From positions 2,294,001-2,358,000 of the forward strand of contig NC_031671.1 of the NCBI RefSeq assembly GCF_001640025.1: 64,000 nt of DNA, written 5' to 3'. A program made the position numbers and the translations under genes. Position 1 is the first letter of the stretch, and each line of letters opens with the position of its first letter. This document shows positions 50,753 through 60,131 of the stretch, in pieces. The DNA comes from Sugiyamaella lignohabitans. Taxonomy: Eukaryota; Ascomycota; Dipodascomycetes; Dipodascales; Trichomonascaceae. The notes beneath the pieces were generated by a model, which worked only from the letters and a program-made list of their open reading frames with translations, was not told where the DNA came from and did not search any database.

Positions 50753-51187
50753 CTAATTTCTAAACAACTTTCTAGCCTTACTAAGTAACGACTCTTGGTT
50801 TCTTGCAGCATTCACATTACCATAACCACCTCTACCAATCGAAGAATTACTCTTGACAGTAAAAACATCATTATTAAAGGCACCATCACCGACATCCTGA
50901 GCAAGCCTAGCAGTTTTCTCATCCTTGTTTTCTCTCATGTTTCCCATACCACCTCGACCTGTGGTATACACCTTCTGCTTGATAGTAGGAACACCCTCTC
51001 CAAGTTTGCCTTCAGTTGGATGAGGATGCTCGTCGCCATGTTTGATATTTCCAGCACCACCTCTTCCAGTAGAATAGGCGAACTTTCCAGGAGATGGGGT
51101 TCTCTCGTGATTCGCGCTTTTATGAGGAGCCAGAGGGCTTCCGCGTCGTGGGGCCGGTGATATCGACGGTGACAGAGATCTCGACAT
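50753..51187 (-). CDS. PAR32: PAR32-like DUF3602 protein with GRGG repeats
   Basis: 144-aa disordered protein. Three copies of the family motif are seen: STGRGGAGN, TTGRGGMGN and IGRGGYGN, separated by charged linkers, plus an N-terminal Ser/Pro-rich stretch with SP sites (SRSLSPSISPAPRRGSP). In S. cerevisiae Par32 is phosphorylated when TORC1 is inhibited and restrains the ammonium transporters Mep1 and Mep3, where the repeats matter for binding. The C-terminus SLLSKARKLFRN is a short basic amphipathic helix that could contact membrane. Intronless. A 12-bp tandem array lies about 50 bp upstream of the ATG. Confidence 0.82.
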   Translation of the reverse strand: MSRSLSPSISPAPRRGSPLAPHKSANHERTPSPGKFAYSTGRGGAGNIKHGDEHPHPTEGKLGEGVPTIKQKVYTTGRGGMGNMRENKDEKTARLAQDVGDGAFNNDVFTVKSNSSIGRGGYGNVNAARNQESLLSKARKLFRN

Positions 51188-51233
51188 TGTCTTTTAGTGG
51201 TTTCTGTTCCAGCAGCTATTTTGCAATGGTTCC

Positions 51234-51293
51234 AGCAGTTGGTCTAGCAGTTGGTCTAGCAGTTGGTCTAGCAGTTGGTCTAGCGGTTGGTCC
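51234..51293. repeat. 12-bp tandem array, five units, upstream of PAR32
   Basis: Five consecutive copies of AGCAGTTGGTCT (last copy AGCGGTTGGTCC), 47 bp upstream of the PAR32 ATG on the opposite strand. Copy number is likely to vary between strains, and the array lies in the promoter or leader. Confidence 0.95.
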
Positions 51294-51749
51294 TTATTAC
51301 CACTGTATTTGCACTATAGGACAGTGAAGTTCGTAGCTCCTGTCGATTTTTCGATGTTTCTAAACACGCTACAACCTCAGTAGTATCCAGGCGGACAGTC
51401 GCTATCTGTTCAAACAAAGCCTATTTCAATAAATATTGGCAGCTTTTTTCACCACCTGAGCCAACAGTCCAAACGTAAAAGAATTTTATACAGAAAGCGT
51501 AGAAAGCTCCAAATGGCAATAATTAACGCCTCAGATAGACCCGCATCCGTCGCATCCCATCGCTTTCTGCAGGCAGCATCCTCGGCAGCGCCGCGTATCC
51601 TATCGATAAGTGATACATATCTCTACCCAGTTAATATGCATTCTCAGACATAAATGGATAACTGATAAGGTGACCGAGACACAGCGTCTGCAGACCTATC
51701 TATTGCAGCATGATCTATAGATCGCGGCACTCACTTGAGGGAGGTGTTT

Positions 51750-51885
51750 GCCTCCGGCGGCTGGGGCTCCGCCCCAGACTCCGTTGCTCCTGCTTCGCAG
51801 GAGATAGTTGGGGATCCCAAGGTACCGACTCGAGCGAAGCGAGAGGAGCCACGGGGTCTGGGGCAGAGCCCCAGCCGCCGGAGGC
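51750..51885. repeat. GC-rich dispersed repeat, complete inverted element (copy k)
   Basis: A 136-bp element. Left arm 51750-51803 with the CTCCTGCTTCGCAGGAG hairpin, 22-bp core 51804-51825, right arm 51826-51885 (CGACTCGAGCGAAGCGAGAG to CCGCCGGAGGC). Same architecture as copies b and h; core sequence not similar to theirs apart from an initial AT and a GTAC end shared with b. Confidence 0.93.
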
Positions 51886-51936
51886 AGGACGACCCTGGTG
51901 TTAATTTAATTCATTGCATCTATTCATTATATTCCG

Positions 51937-53082
51937 TTAGTTGTTGTAAAAGGCGTTTTTGAGAGCACCGGTGGTTTCTTTGACGAGACGGCGGCCCTGG
52001 GTCAGGACGTCGTCCATGACCATGACAGTGTGAGGGACTCCTGGGTAGATGACCAGTTCGGCGTCGACACCTGCTTCTTGGAGTTTGGCAGCGTATTCCT
52101 CACCTTCGGTACGGAGGACATCACAAGCAGCCACTGCAATGAAGGCAGGTGGACAGTTCTTGAAGCTTTCAGCAGGGTAGAAATATGGACTGGCAACTGG
52201 GTTGTTCCAGTCCTCTTTGTTAGGCAAGTACAGGTTCCTGTACCAGAACATCTTGTCTCGGGGCAATTGTACGGTGTTTCTGAACTCCTTGTATGACAGA
52301 TGAGTATCACTGTCAGCAGTATTATCACATACTGGAACAATCAGCAATTGGAATGCTAATGGGTGATACGACTTGCTTATTGGGTCAGAAGCATACTTGT
52401 GGGTCAGAACAGCGCTGATATTACCGCCAGCAGACGAACCAGCGACAGCAATCTTGGAATTATCGATATTGAACTTGGATGCGTTCTCATAGATATGTAA
52501 CAGAGCCTCGTAGGAATCGTCAATGCAGGCGGGGAATGGGAACTCAGGAGCAAGTCGATAATCCACCGAGATCACAATGCACTTGGCATTATCAGCAATA
52601 TGTGAACAGTATGAGTTCTCAGTGTCAATACTGCCTAATACCCAACCACCTCCATGGTACCAGACAGTGCAGGGCCATCCTTTCTCGGGGGCTTCACCAA
52701 CAGGAACAAAAACTCTAGCCGGGATAGTAGTATCAGCTTTGGTGTATTTTCTAGGAATCTGAATATCATAGGTGGATTTCAGTGGGGCCAAAGGACTTTG
52801 ACCAGGGATCACATTACCACCAGCCTTGATCTCTTGTAAATTACCCAAGTGGGTATACAAAAGATTAGTGGCTCTGGTCAAATGACTGTTGAAAAAGTTG
52901 ACATACTCTTTATCAAATTTGCCAATGATCGAGGGATCAATTTGATATGGAGCAGGTGGGATAGCTTGTTGTACACTCATGTCGCTTGTGTTATTAGTAG
53001 ATTCTAAGGTGGACTTAGTGGGGATTTCCAATTTTTCTGATACAGAATTAAATGTCTTAGATATATCAGTCTCAGCAGTCAT
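51937..53082 (-). CDS. Alpha/beta hydrolase, hormone-sensitive lipase-like (esterase/lipase)
   Basis: 381 aa, single exon. Oxyanion-hole motif HGGGWVLGSID (about 144), then CIVISVDYRLAPEFPFPA, nucleophile elbow AVAGSSAGGN with the catalytic Ser, acid residue in AVAACDVLRTEGEEYA, and catalytic His in VIYPGVPHTVMV. These define the HSL family of bacterial and fungal esterases. No signal peptide; the N-terminus is Ser/Thr-rich. Likely a soluble carboxylesterase acting on short acyl esters; the substrate is unknown. It is divergent from the RidA gene across a G-rich promoter. Confidence 0.88.
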   Translation of the reverse strand: MTAETDISKTFNSVSEKLEIPTKSTLESTNNTSDMSVQQAIPPAPYQIDPSIIGKFDKEYVNFFNSHLTRATNLLYTHLGNLQEIKAGGNVIPGQSPLAPLKSTYDIQIPRKYTKADTTIPARVFVPVGEAPEKGWPCTVWYHGGGWVLGSIDTENSYCSHIADNAKCIVISVDYRLAPEFPFPACIDDSYEALLHIYENASKFNIDNSKIAVAGSSAGGNISAVLTHKYASDPISKSYHPLAFQLLIVPVCDNTADSDTHLSYKEFRNTVQLPRDKMFWYRNLYLPNKEDWNNPVASPYFYPAESFKNCPPAFIAVAACDVLRTEGEEYAAKLQEAGVDAELVIYPGVPHTVMVMDDVLTQGRRLVKETTGALKNAFYNN

Positions 53083-53443
53083 TTTGAACCAGATCTAACC
53101 TATATATATAGTTTTGATTTCTAGTCAGTCATTAATGCCAACCGGTGATTATATTATCCCGCCATGGACTGCAGATCTCGATGCACAACCTGCTTATCGA
53201 CGAAGTGGGGGTGATGGGGGGGGAGGTTCTCGGGGGTTGAGGGGGGGGATTGTCCCCTTGGCGGGGGCGTGCGGGGGTACGCTTGGCGGCAATCAGTCCG
53301 ATCTATTTAGGACTTAGCAGTTAGTGGATCAATTGTGTGATTATCTTATTCAATATATTTAAGTTTGGCATTCCCAGTTGGATCTCTACTTTACTATAAC
53401 AAACTCGGTTATTTCATAAAAAAAGTCGATTAATAACTCAACA
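53083..53443. promoter_or_regulatory. Bidirectional promoter, hydrolase / RidA, with G-tract cluster
   Basis: A 361-bp region. Between 53205 and 53280 the plus strand has more than ten runs of three or more G, enough for G-quadruplex formation. It includes GGGGGTTGA (53232-53240), CCCCTT (53254-53259) and GGCGGGGGC (53260-53268). The two G-words recur upstream of DSD1. GCGGGG resembles the core bound by Mig1-type zinc-finger repressors. Confidence 0.5.
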
Positions 53444-53886
53444 ATGGTTTACAGACAACAAGTTCTTACCACTGAGGCTCCTGCCCCCATTCCTGTGCTT
53501 TCTCAAGCTCTTATTCACAATGGACTTGTCTACTGTTCTGGTCAAGTTGGTGCTGACCCCAAGACTGGAAAATTGATCGAGGGAACTGTTGCTGACAGAA
53601 CTGTAAGTATTTCAATTAATCTTGTGAGTTGTTCACATACTAACTGACGATCTAGAAACAAGTTTTGGAGAATCTCTCTGCTGTCTTGAAGGCTGCTGGT
53701 ACCAGCATTGACAATGCTATCAAGGTCAATATCTTCCTTGACGACATTGAGAACTTTAGTGCTGTTAATGAGGTATACGCCAAGTACTTTGCTGAGCCCA
53801 AGCCTGTCAGAACCTGTGTTGCTGTCCACCAATTGCCATTGCACACCGATGTTGAGATCGAGTGCATTGCTGCCCTTCCTAAATAA
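53444..53886 (+). CDS. MMF1: RidA/YjgF family 2-iminobutanoate/2-iminopropanoate deaminase, two exons
   Basis: Hydrolyses reactive enamine/imine intermediates released by PLP-dependent dehydratases. Exons 53444-53602 and 53656-53886, 129 aa (typical RidA size). The intron (53603-53655, 53 nt) is GTAAGT...TACTAACTGACGATCTAG; the join gives VADRTKQVLENLSAVLKAAG. Family motifs: SQALIHNGLVYCSGQVG, DNAIKVNIFLDD, the catalytic Arg in PVRTCVAV, and VEIECIA. No long presequence is visible, so it may be cytosolic (Hmf1-like) as well as or instead of mitochondrial (Mmf1). Its convergent neighbour is D-serine dehydratase, an enzyme that makes the substrate of RidA. Confidence 0.94.
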
Positions 53887-54095
53887 ACAAACTACATGTA
53901 AAAATTAATAGACTTTTAATAATAGTAATAAAATCGTTATCTCGATAGTTCAAATCAATTAACTGTAGTAATTGACCATCTGTCAACTGCTAGGTGGTCT
54001 TGAAGAAGTAACAACTCCATACATCTATGATGCAATTTCAGATGCAAAAAATTTATAATAATATTAATATTAGTAATATTAAATCTATAAGCTAT

Positions 54096-55337
54096 CTACC
54101 ATCCTCTCCAGGTGCCCCAGATGTCAACAACCTTGTCGTCGTCATCAGTGATATAGTACCAATGATAGGCATTGGCAGTGATACAAGAATGCTGAGGGAT
54201 GATTTGGAGTCTGTCACCGAGTTCCGGGAATTCTGGAGTAGCAGCTTTTTCTCCGGGAACGAGAATTCCGTGCTCCTGGCTCACACGGCCAACAAACCAT
54301 CCTTCATGACCAGGAGTAACGACTTGTCCAAGACCGGGAATTGGACCAGGTTCTCTAGCGAGAGCGATAACGCCTGCATTGACAAGCGTCTCTCCTGGAG
54401 CTAAGGTGCCTCTACCAGCATAGCAGGAAGCGACCTCAGCAAGAACAGTGCAAGCAACATTGTCCTTTGTAATGCAGTTCGTGGCAATTTGTTGTAAATC
54501 GCAGAATGGATAGTTGCCAGCATGGAGCTCAAGATGAGCAGACAGGTTGGCAAGCTTGTCCAGCTCAACAGCCTCGGAGGAATGACTTGTAGGCGTGGAT
54601 CCTACTGAAATCACCAGATCTAAATCTGGCTTGAGAGACTTGGCAATAACAGCAGCCTTATCAGCAGCCTCAATTTCTTGATATAGATATTTCTTGGCCT
54701 CGTCTTGACTGGATGATGCATATGAATGTCCTGCATGGCAGTAGAAACCGTATAATGATACAGCTTTGGTACTATCTAAAGCCTTTTGGATCAGTTTCTT
54801 TAGTTCTTCAGACTCACTGATAACACCAGCTCTATTAGTACCCATGTTCACTTTAATGAAAATAGACCAGGGCTTTTCACCGGTCTTCTCATTGTATGAA
54901 TTTAGGACATCAACTTGACTGGGGTGGTCAATCATGAGACGAAGTTCAGCAACCTCTTTTCTTAAAGCAGAAAGCTCATCAAGACGAGATTTCACTACTG
55001 GGAGACCATATAAGACATCTTTAATTTGACCACTCTTGTAGAACGGGATCATTTTCCAGGCCTCCATAAGAGTTGATACGACCACTCTATCGCACTGTCC
55101 ATCAGGACCCAATTGTAGAATTACTCCTTCATCACACTTGTGGGTCTTAACGTGTGCACGAAAAGCAGCCTTCATATTGGCAGCTCGTTGCAACATTGTA
55201 TCACAATTCTTCTTCATGACTTTGCGGTTGACAATGAAAGCTGGTGTGGGGATATCAGCCAGAGTCTTGCCAACATACTGCTTCCTCAGAGCAGCAACAT
55301 CAGGAGAGGGGTGAAAGGCAGAAGAGAATGTAGCCAT
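54096..55337 (-). CDS. DSD1: D-serine dehydratase (PLP and zinc dependent)
   Basis: Converts D-serine to pyruvate and ammonia through a 2-aminoacrylate intermediate. 413 aa, single exon (S. cerevisiae Dsd1 428). Fold-type III PLP enzyme of the D-threonine aldolase-like group: TPAFIVNRKVMKKNC, the Schiff-base Lys in AHVKTHK (about Lys64), IKVNMGTNRAG, YGFYCHAGHSY, and SVGSTPTSH for phosphate binding. The C-terminal zinc site is IPQHSCITAN (His and Cys). ELHAGNYPFCD is also conserved. The stop is 209 bp from that of RidA. Its upstream region is G-rich and shares two 9-bp words with the RidA promoter. Confidence 0.94.
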   Translation of the reverse strand: MATFSSAFHPSPDVAALRKQYVGKTLADIPTPAFIVNRKVMKKNCDTMLQRAANMKAAFRAHVKTHKCDEGVILQLGPDGQCDRVVVSTLMEAWKMIPFYKSGQIKDVLYGLPVVKSRLDELSALRKEVAELRLMIDHPSQVDVLNSYNEKTGEKPWSIFIKVNMGTNRAGVISESEELKKLIQKALDSTKAVSLYGFYCHAGHSYASSSQDEAKKYLYQEIEAADKAAVIAKSLKPDLDLVISVGSTPTSHSSEAVELDKLANLSAHLELHAGNYPFCDLQQIATNCITKDNVACTVLAEVASCYAGRGTLAPGETLVNAGVIALAREPGPIPGLGQVVTPGHEGWFVGRVSQEHGILVPGEKAATPEFPELGDRLQIIPQHSCITANAYHWYYITDDDDKVVDIWGTWRGW

Positions 55338-55924
55338 TTTGATAGAGTAAAATATGAGCAGTAATAGCCTAGAAACAGATCAATTGATATTTGCGGACTG
55401 GCTGTGTTAAGTAGACTTATCTTTAGCTGCTACATTCTACTGGCTGAGATCACGCAGGGGGGGTTGAAGATATGCCCCCGCCAGATCAGCTTCTCCGCGC
55501 TTATCAGCTGGTGGGGGTTCCAGCGGTAAAGGCATGCATCTGGGGTACTGACAGGGTCAGGACGGGGTCACGTCGGGGTTGGGAGGGGGGCTAGAACCAC
55601 CAGGGGACTAGACAAGATTGGTGGGGAACAAACAAACTCGAAATTATAGAAATTATGAAGGGGGTCAAATGCCTATTCGATAATATCCGCTGAACAATGC
55701 TCTCAAGCGAGCTGGTAATATTCACAGTCTCGTCACCAGTAAAACGTTTCGTTGTAATGGCCATATTCTCGAAGAGCAAAACAAATAGTCCACCAGGAAA
55801 AGAATATGAATTATGTCTATCACATCAAGTTATATACAAGTACTGATCTAAATACCTCTATCTCTGAGTAGAATGATCGTCCCCACTTAATCACTGATCT
55901 AATGATAACGGTTAGGGTTTTCAT
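55338..55924. promoter_or_regulatory. DSD1 upstream region with G/C tracts; 3' flank of SET gene
   Basis: 587 bp. DSD1-proximal part has GCCCCCGCC (55474-55482, i.e. GGCGGGGGC on the DSD1 strand), GGGGGTTGA (55459-55467) and G runs up to 55590. A 57-codon minus ORF from an ATG at 55764 has no recognisable features and is not called. Confidence 0.45.
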
Positions 55925-57553
55925 TTACTTATCGCTAATAACAGTGTCCTTGAGTCCCTTATTTACTTCGTCAAGGTTAACGTGTGACTTCAAATTGGAG
56001 ACTTCTTGTTTGTGATGTTCAATGCCTTTGATAGTTTCCTCGATCAGAGCGATCTCTAATTTAATCAGCTCGTGTTGGCTTGTTCTGGGAATATCTGCAG
56101 AGGAGCCAATCTCACCACCCAATTCAATTTGCGTCAAAACAGCTTGCAGAAACTTCTCAGCCAATGAATCAGCTCGAGGAACAATCTCAGTTAAAAATTT
56201 GGTTCTATCAACTGCCAGTAAAAATCGTTCAACATCATTGAGATCAACTTCGTATCCGCTATAATACAACTCGAGGTACCCTTCTTCGTCATTCTTATGC
56301 ACAAGCAAGTTATCTTCACAAGCCAGAAGAAAGAGAAGATCATCATGCCATCTTGGATAAGGAGACTCTGGTGATGGGTAAGAGATCTGAAACCGATTCA
56401 CTGGTCTATCCAGGAAGTTCGTCAGAAAAGCATAGGGAATGCGATCTTCACTCTTGGAATAGTTATCAGGGTCCAATAGTTTTACGATATTCGTATCCTC
56501 AACTGAATAAAATCGAGATAATTCTTTAGCTGTTTTGTATCCCTCAGGAATGAATCCATATGTAAACAAAAACTCTCCAGCACTCTTATCAGATCCATAC
56601 GAAATTGTAATTTCTTTGTCTGTAAGCTTTTCAATGTCCTCAATTGAAAGATTGTCTCTGAAGAGCAGGACAACGTTTCCCTCATCTTCAACTTCATAAC
56701 GAGCATTGGCATCAGTCGCATGGTTACACATATCAAGTATAGGAACAAGAGCGATTTCTAGTTCAATTTCATCTTCATTTTCATTTTCATTTTCATTGTC
56801 TTCGTCTTGTTCATTTTCAGCACGCTCATTGTCTTTACTTTTTCCGTTTTCATTTGAAGTACCTTTACTAGTTATGACTGGTAGATTCAGACTTCTAGAT
56901 AAAATCCACTCTTCAACCAGCTGCCAATCGTGATATGTAACCTCTGTATCAATCTGACGGAGGTTTTTGTTCTCACCAGAATTAACATATTCAGCAATTT
57001 GCTTTCTAAAGTCAGCATTAGAAAAAAAGTCTTCGTAGGATAGTCTTAAATTGGTCTTCTTAGCAATAACTGCATCGAAAATACTGGATCTCTCAATCTC
57101 GTCTAAATCGTCGTCGGGATATGTAAAAGGCAAATCAATGTCTTTACCTGGAGGTAAAAGGGCCAGCCATGAGCCAAATTCATAATCTGGAGTTCCTCTA
57201 CGAGAACTTAATATTAGATAAATTAAGAATCTTGCCAAGCTTTGTCTAGCGTTGGGAGCTTCGGGTGTAGTAGTTTGCTGATTGTCGCCAGTATTTGTCT
57301 TGTATAATAAATTTTTGAGGAATGGACGAGTTTCGGCCAATTGAACAATCCGATCTTTTGTAATAATCAATTGCTTGGGTATTTTTAATAATGGATGCTC
57401 GATGTCGCTACCGTCAAGTTTCTTGTCAGAGCGGAATCCTTTAAAGAACACACCATTCCCACTGTTCTCGGTCTTCCGAATTTCACAGTTGTTAAGTTCA
57501 ATACCAGATTCCTTGGCCCATTCAACAAGTGTTGACGAAGAGTCTGTTGACAT
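55925..57553 (-). CDS. SET-domain protein lysine methyltransferase (SETD6/Efm1-like)
   Basis: 542 aa, single exon. Split SET domain with Rubisco-methyltransferase-type layout: the N-terminal part WAKESGIELNNCEIRKTENSGNGVFF, the inserted helical I-SET region (ARFLIYLILSSRRGTPDYEFGSWLALLP), the SET core VPILDMCNHATDANARYEV with the NHA motif, EITISYGSDKSAGEFLFTYGFIPEG (catalytic-region Tyr), and a C-terminal substrate-binding helical domain. A Glu/Asn-rich insert (about 225-265, encoded by TTTTCA repeats) splits I-SET from SET. Fungal relatives methylate lysines of ribosomal proteins or elongation factor eEF1A (Efm1, Rkm family). The precise target is unknown. Confidence 0.85.
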   Translation of the reverse strand: MSTDSSSTLVEWAKESGIELNNCEIRKTENSGNGVFFKGFRSDKKLDGSDIEHPLLKIPKQLIITKDRIVQLAETRPFLKNLLYKTNTGDNQQTTTPEAPNARQSLARFLIYLILSSRRGTPDYEFGSWLALLPPGKDIDLPFTYPDDDLDEIERSSIFDAVIAKKTNLRLSYEDFFSNADFRKQIAEYVNSGENKNLRQIDTEVTYHDWQLVEEWILSRSLNLPVITSKGTSNENGKSKDNERAENEQDEDNENENENEDEIELEIALVPILDMCNHATDANARYEVEDEGNVVLLFRDNLSIEDIEKLTDKEITISYGSDKSAGEFLFTYGFIPEGYKTAKELSRFYSVEDTNIVKLLDPDNYSKSEDRIPYAFLTNFLDRPVNRFQISYPSPESPYPRWHDDLLFLLACEDNLLVHKNDEEGYLELYYSGYEVDLNDVERFLLAVDRTKFLTEIVPRADSLAEKFLQAVLTQIELGGEIGSSADIPRTSQHELIKLEIALIEETIKGIEHHKQEVSNLKSHVNLDEVNKGLKDTVISDK

Positions 57554-57970
57554 TGTTTATCTACCAGATTCGTTTGTTTCTATTAATCTGTTGACAATGT
57601 CACTGACACGAGTAACAACAGCATCTGCAGCTCCTTCGCAGATACCTTTACAGACATGAGAGCTCTATCACGCAGCATCTCTATGCACGGCTAGATCAGG
57701 GCAAGGATAATTTTTCAAAATAGTGGGTTAAATCAATTAACGCTGCAACTGTCTGAAGAATCTCAAATTTTCTGTATTGACCTCATTTAAGAGAGCATAT
57801 CTCAGTCAACCAGCTGTTGATTCAACACAAATCTCAAGGATATTACTGCGAGAAACCTATAATTTCAAAAACCCCAAATAAACTGGTGTGAAGTTATATA
57901 CCGACATCTCCTCTTTTAGTTTGGTATTTTAATCGACTCTCACTGGAATTTTGTAATTATATTAGTCAAC
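57554..57970. other. Divergent promoter region SET gene / HCR1
   Basis: 417 bp, AT-rich, no open frame or repeat of note. The T-rich stretch just before 57971 is a normal yeast leader. Confidence 0.45.
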
Positions 57971-58708
57971 ATGTCTAACTGGGATGATGAGGACTATGAA
58001 GTCCCTGTTTCCGCTGTGCAAGGAAAGTTCGACGATGAAGAAGAAGATGGAGTTTTAGACGACTGGGAGGCTGCTGGAGAATCCGAAGAAGAATCCACTC
58101 CTGCTGGACCTACTCGTGTCAGAGTTCCCATGGCCCAAAGAGTTGCTGAAAGAGAAAAAAAGGAACAAGAAGCACGTGAAAAGGCAGCTCTTGCCAAGTC
58201 TGAAGAAGATGCTGCTGCTAAAAAAGAAAGACTGCGAAAGGCTGAGGTCGATAGTGATCTTAACAACGCAGCTGCTCTCTTTGGTGCTGTCGACATTCAC
58301 CCCCGTGCTGCTGCCACTGCTAATGCTAATGCCGCTGCCGCTGCTAGTGCCGCAACCCCTGGTAAACTCTCTGATTTAACGATTTTCAAGCCTAATACTA
58401 AGGCCGAGTTTGACGCTCTCCGCAAGACCCTGGTTCCTATCTTGACCGATTTGTCTGAGAAGTCAACTCTTCAATTCGCCAACTTCATCACCGACTTTGT
58501 CCGTGACGTTTGCAAGCCCTTGACTTCTGATCAAGCTAGAAAGGTTACCAGTACATTGAACGCTTTGACCAATGACAAGCAACGTGAAGAGCGTGCTAGC
58601 AGAGGTAAGAAGAAGCCCAAGCCAATTGCCAAGGACACTTCTCTTAAGATCGATGCCAAGAAGGATACTACAAACTACGATGAGTTTGATGATGATGATT
58701 TCATGTAG
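57971..58708 (+). CDS. HCR1: Translation initiation factor eIF3 subunit j (Hcr1)
   Basis: Substoichiometric eIF3 subunit that promotes 40S binding, start-codon selection and termination/recycling; also linked to 20S rRNA processing. 245 aa (S. cerevisiae 265). The N-terminal acidic segment starts MSNWDDEDYEVP, the conserved eIF3j motif that binds the eIF3b RRM. A long charged helix (about 55-95), an Ala-rich linker (about 112-132), LSDLTIFKPNTKAEFDALRKTLVPIL, and the C-terminal KKKPKPIAKD...DDDDFM follow. Codon use is strongly biased towards preferred codons, as for an abundant translation factor. Confidence 0.94.
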   Translation: MSNWDDEDYEVPVSAVQGKFDDEEEDGVLDDWEAAGESEEESTPAGPTRVRVPMAQRVAEREKKEQEAREKAALAKSEEDAAAKKERLRKAEVDSDLNNAAALFGAVDIHPRAAATANANAAAAASAATPGKLSDLTIFKPNTKAEFDALRKTLVPILTDLSEKSTLQFANFITDFVRDVCKPLTSDQARKVTSTLNALTNDKQREERASRGKKKPKPIAKDTSLKIDAKKDTTNYDEFDDDDFM

Positions 58709-59210
58709 TTGATCTCGCGTGACGTATAAAATAGCTCACGATTATTGAATCAGTGGTGGTGTAGTTACCGATTCCATCCAGTTGCTTTTGACTTGCTGAC
58801 ACAACTCGTTGAAAAATTACAGCTTATAGAACCAACAAGTTGTCGAGCAGGTCTCTTTCACGGGGTCTACACCTGATTTTTGCATGTGAGATACTACATC
58901 TACCCTATTTAATCACTAATGCCTATGATGATTATAATCTCAGGGACAGAAGAAACGGATGGGGCAGCGCCTCATTTCCGTTTTTATCGCTTGTGAGTTT
59001 ACCATCAGCCCAATTCCTTGACTGTGATTATACAAGTCAGCCTTTTTTTATCCCCAGATTAAGTACAATCAACTGAGCTGAGATCGGATGTTAGAATCAG
59101 TATCTACTGGCATATACTTTTCATACCTGTATGGAAAACTGGGTAAGGGCAAACTGGGCAAGTAGAAAGTCGTGAAGCTGATGTTGTAATTCCCCTGAGA
59201 CAGCTGCGGT
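58709..59210. other. Intergenic region HCR1 to ARV1
   Basis: 502 bp between same-strand genes. A 78-codon frame at 58840-59076 has no protein-like features. No repeat or RNA gene recognised. Confidence 0.4.
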
Positions 59211-59918
59211 ATGATTTGTATCGAGTGTACTCATACGGTGAGCTCACTGTATGTCTCCTACTCCCCTACCAACATTAGGAGCACAACATGTCCGAATTGT
59301 AATAAATTTGCCGACAAGTACATAGAGTATGACGGGGTGGTTATCGCCATCGACTTGCTGCTTCTCAAACCACAAGCCTATAGACACATGGTATTCAATG
59401 TATTATCGCCCTCAGAAAATAGCGATAAATTGCATCCTCAGGCCAGACGAATGTGGCTACTTATAACTCTGTTTGATGTCTACCTGACATGGGCACGTGC
59501 CGAAAAAAGCACCAATCCATCGCCAGTCAATGCTGTGATTCTTCGCCAGCCGGTGCTAATGCAGTACCTGATATATCTAGTATATTGTATCTTGGACACA
59601 GTGGCTGTTCATATTACAATACGGTTTCTTGCATCGAGGCTGGTCGGTTGGAAGAGGCCAAATGCGCTTTCGACAGCTATTTTAATTGCTTCGCTATCTA
59701 AACTGTTTCCAATTCTCATGTTGATCTGGTCATATGATGTACCGTTTGAGGAGAAACTTGTAGGTTGGGCTGTCAATTTCAATATAGCTGAGGTATTGAC
59801 GATAATACTCGGATGTGGCTACTTCATTGCCATTGGAATTACTGCCAGTGCTATCGTGCTAAAAAATTTGTGTTGCGACTATTTATTCACGTCCTTACTT
59901 ATGGCTATTTGTACCTAG
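59211..59918 (+). CDS. ARV1: ER sterol/GPI homeostasis membrane protein Arv1
   Basis: ER protein needed for sterol distribution, sphingolipid balance and GPI anchor synthesis. 235 aa, shorter than S. cerevisiae Arv1 (321). The N-terminal ARV homology domain is present: a CIEC pair at residues 3-6, CPNC about 20 residues later, then FADKYIEYDGVVIAIDLLLLKPQAYRHMVFN, the family's most conserved segment. Three or four membrane helices follow (around 85-105, 120-145, 150-175, 195-230), with hydrophilic loops. The ATG begins immediately before the zinc ligands, as in relatives. Confidence 0.92.
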   Translation: MICIECTHTVSSLYVSYSPTNIRSTTCPNCNKFADKYIEYDGVVIAIDLLLLKPQAYRHMVFNVLSPSENSDKLHPQARRMWLLITLFDVYLTWARAEKSTNPSPVNAVILRQPVLMQYLIYLVYCILDTVAVHITIRFLASRLVGWKRPNALSTAILIASLSKLFPILMLIWSYDVPFEEKLVGWAVNFNIAEVLTIILGCGYFIAIGITASAIVLKNLCCDYLFTSLLMAICT

Positions 59919-60131
59919 TCAATAGACGTTCATTAATGGTACTTGATATCATTAATATTTAATGAGTTATGAAAAAATTTAAAGATTTGATGTGATGCTG
60001 TATAAGAAATAAAAAATAAGCATTAATTACAATTAGTATTAAAAATGAAGCAGCTACATAAAACCAGCTGTTAGGTAAAAAAAAAATTTAAATGACCAAA
60101 AATGGTATTAAAAAAATGCAAAAAAGTCCAA

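Larger units (their letters stand above)
51188..51936. other. Intergenic region between PAR32 and the HSL-type hydrolase
   Basis: 749 bp: PAR32 promoter side with a 12-bp tandem array (51234-51293), AT-rich middle, then a complete GC-rich element (51750-51885) close to the 3' end of the hydrolase gene. No coding sequence seen. Confidence 0.55.

Noticed and set aside
55591..55779. Short minus-strand ORF (57 codons from ATG 55764)
   Set aside because: No recognised features; the second half covers a G-rich tract and the position is in the DSD1 upstream region.
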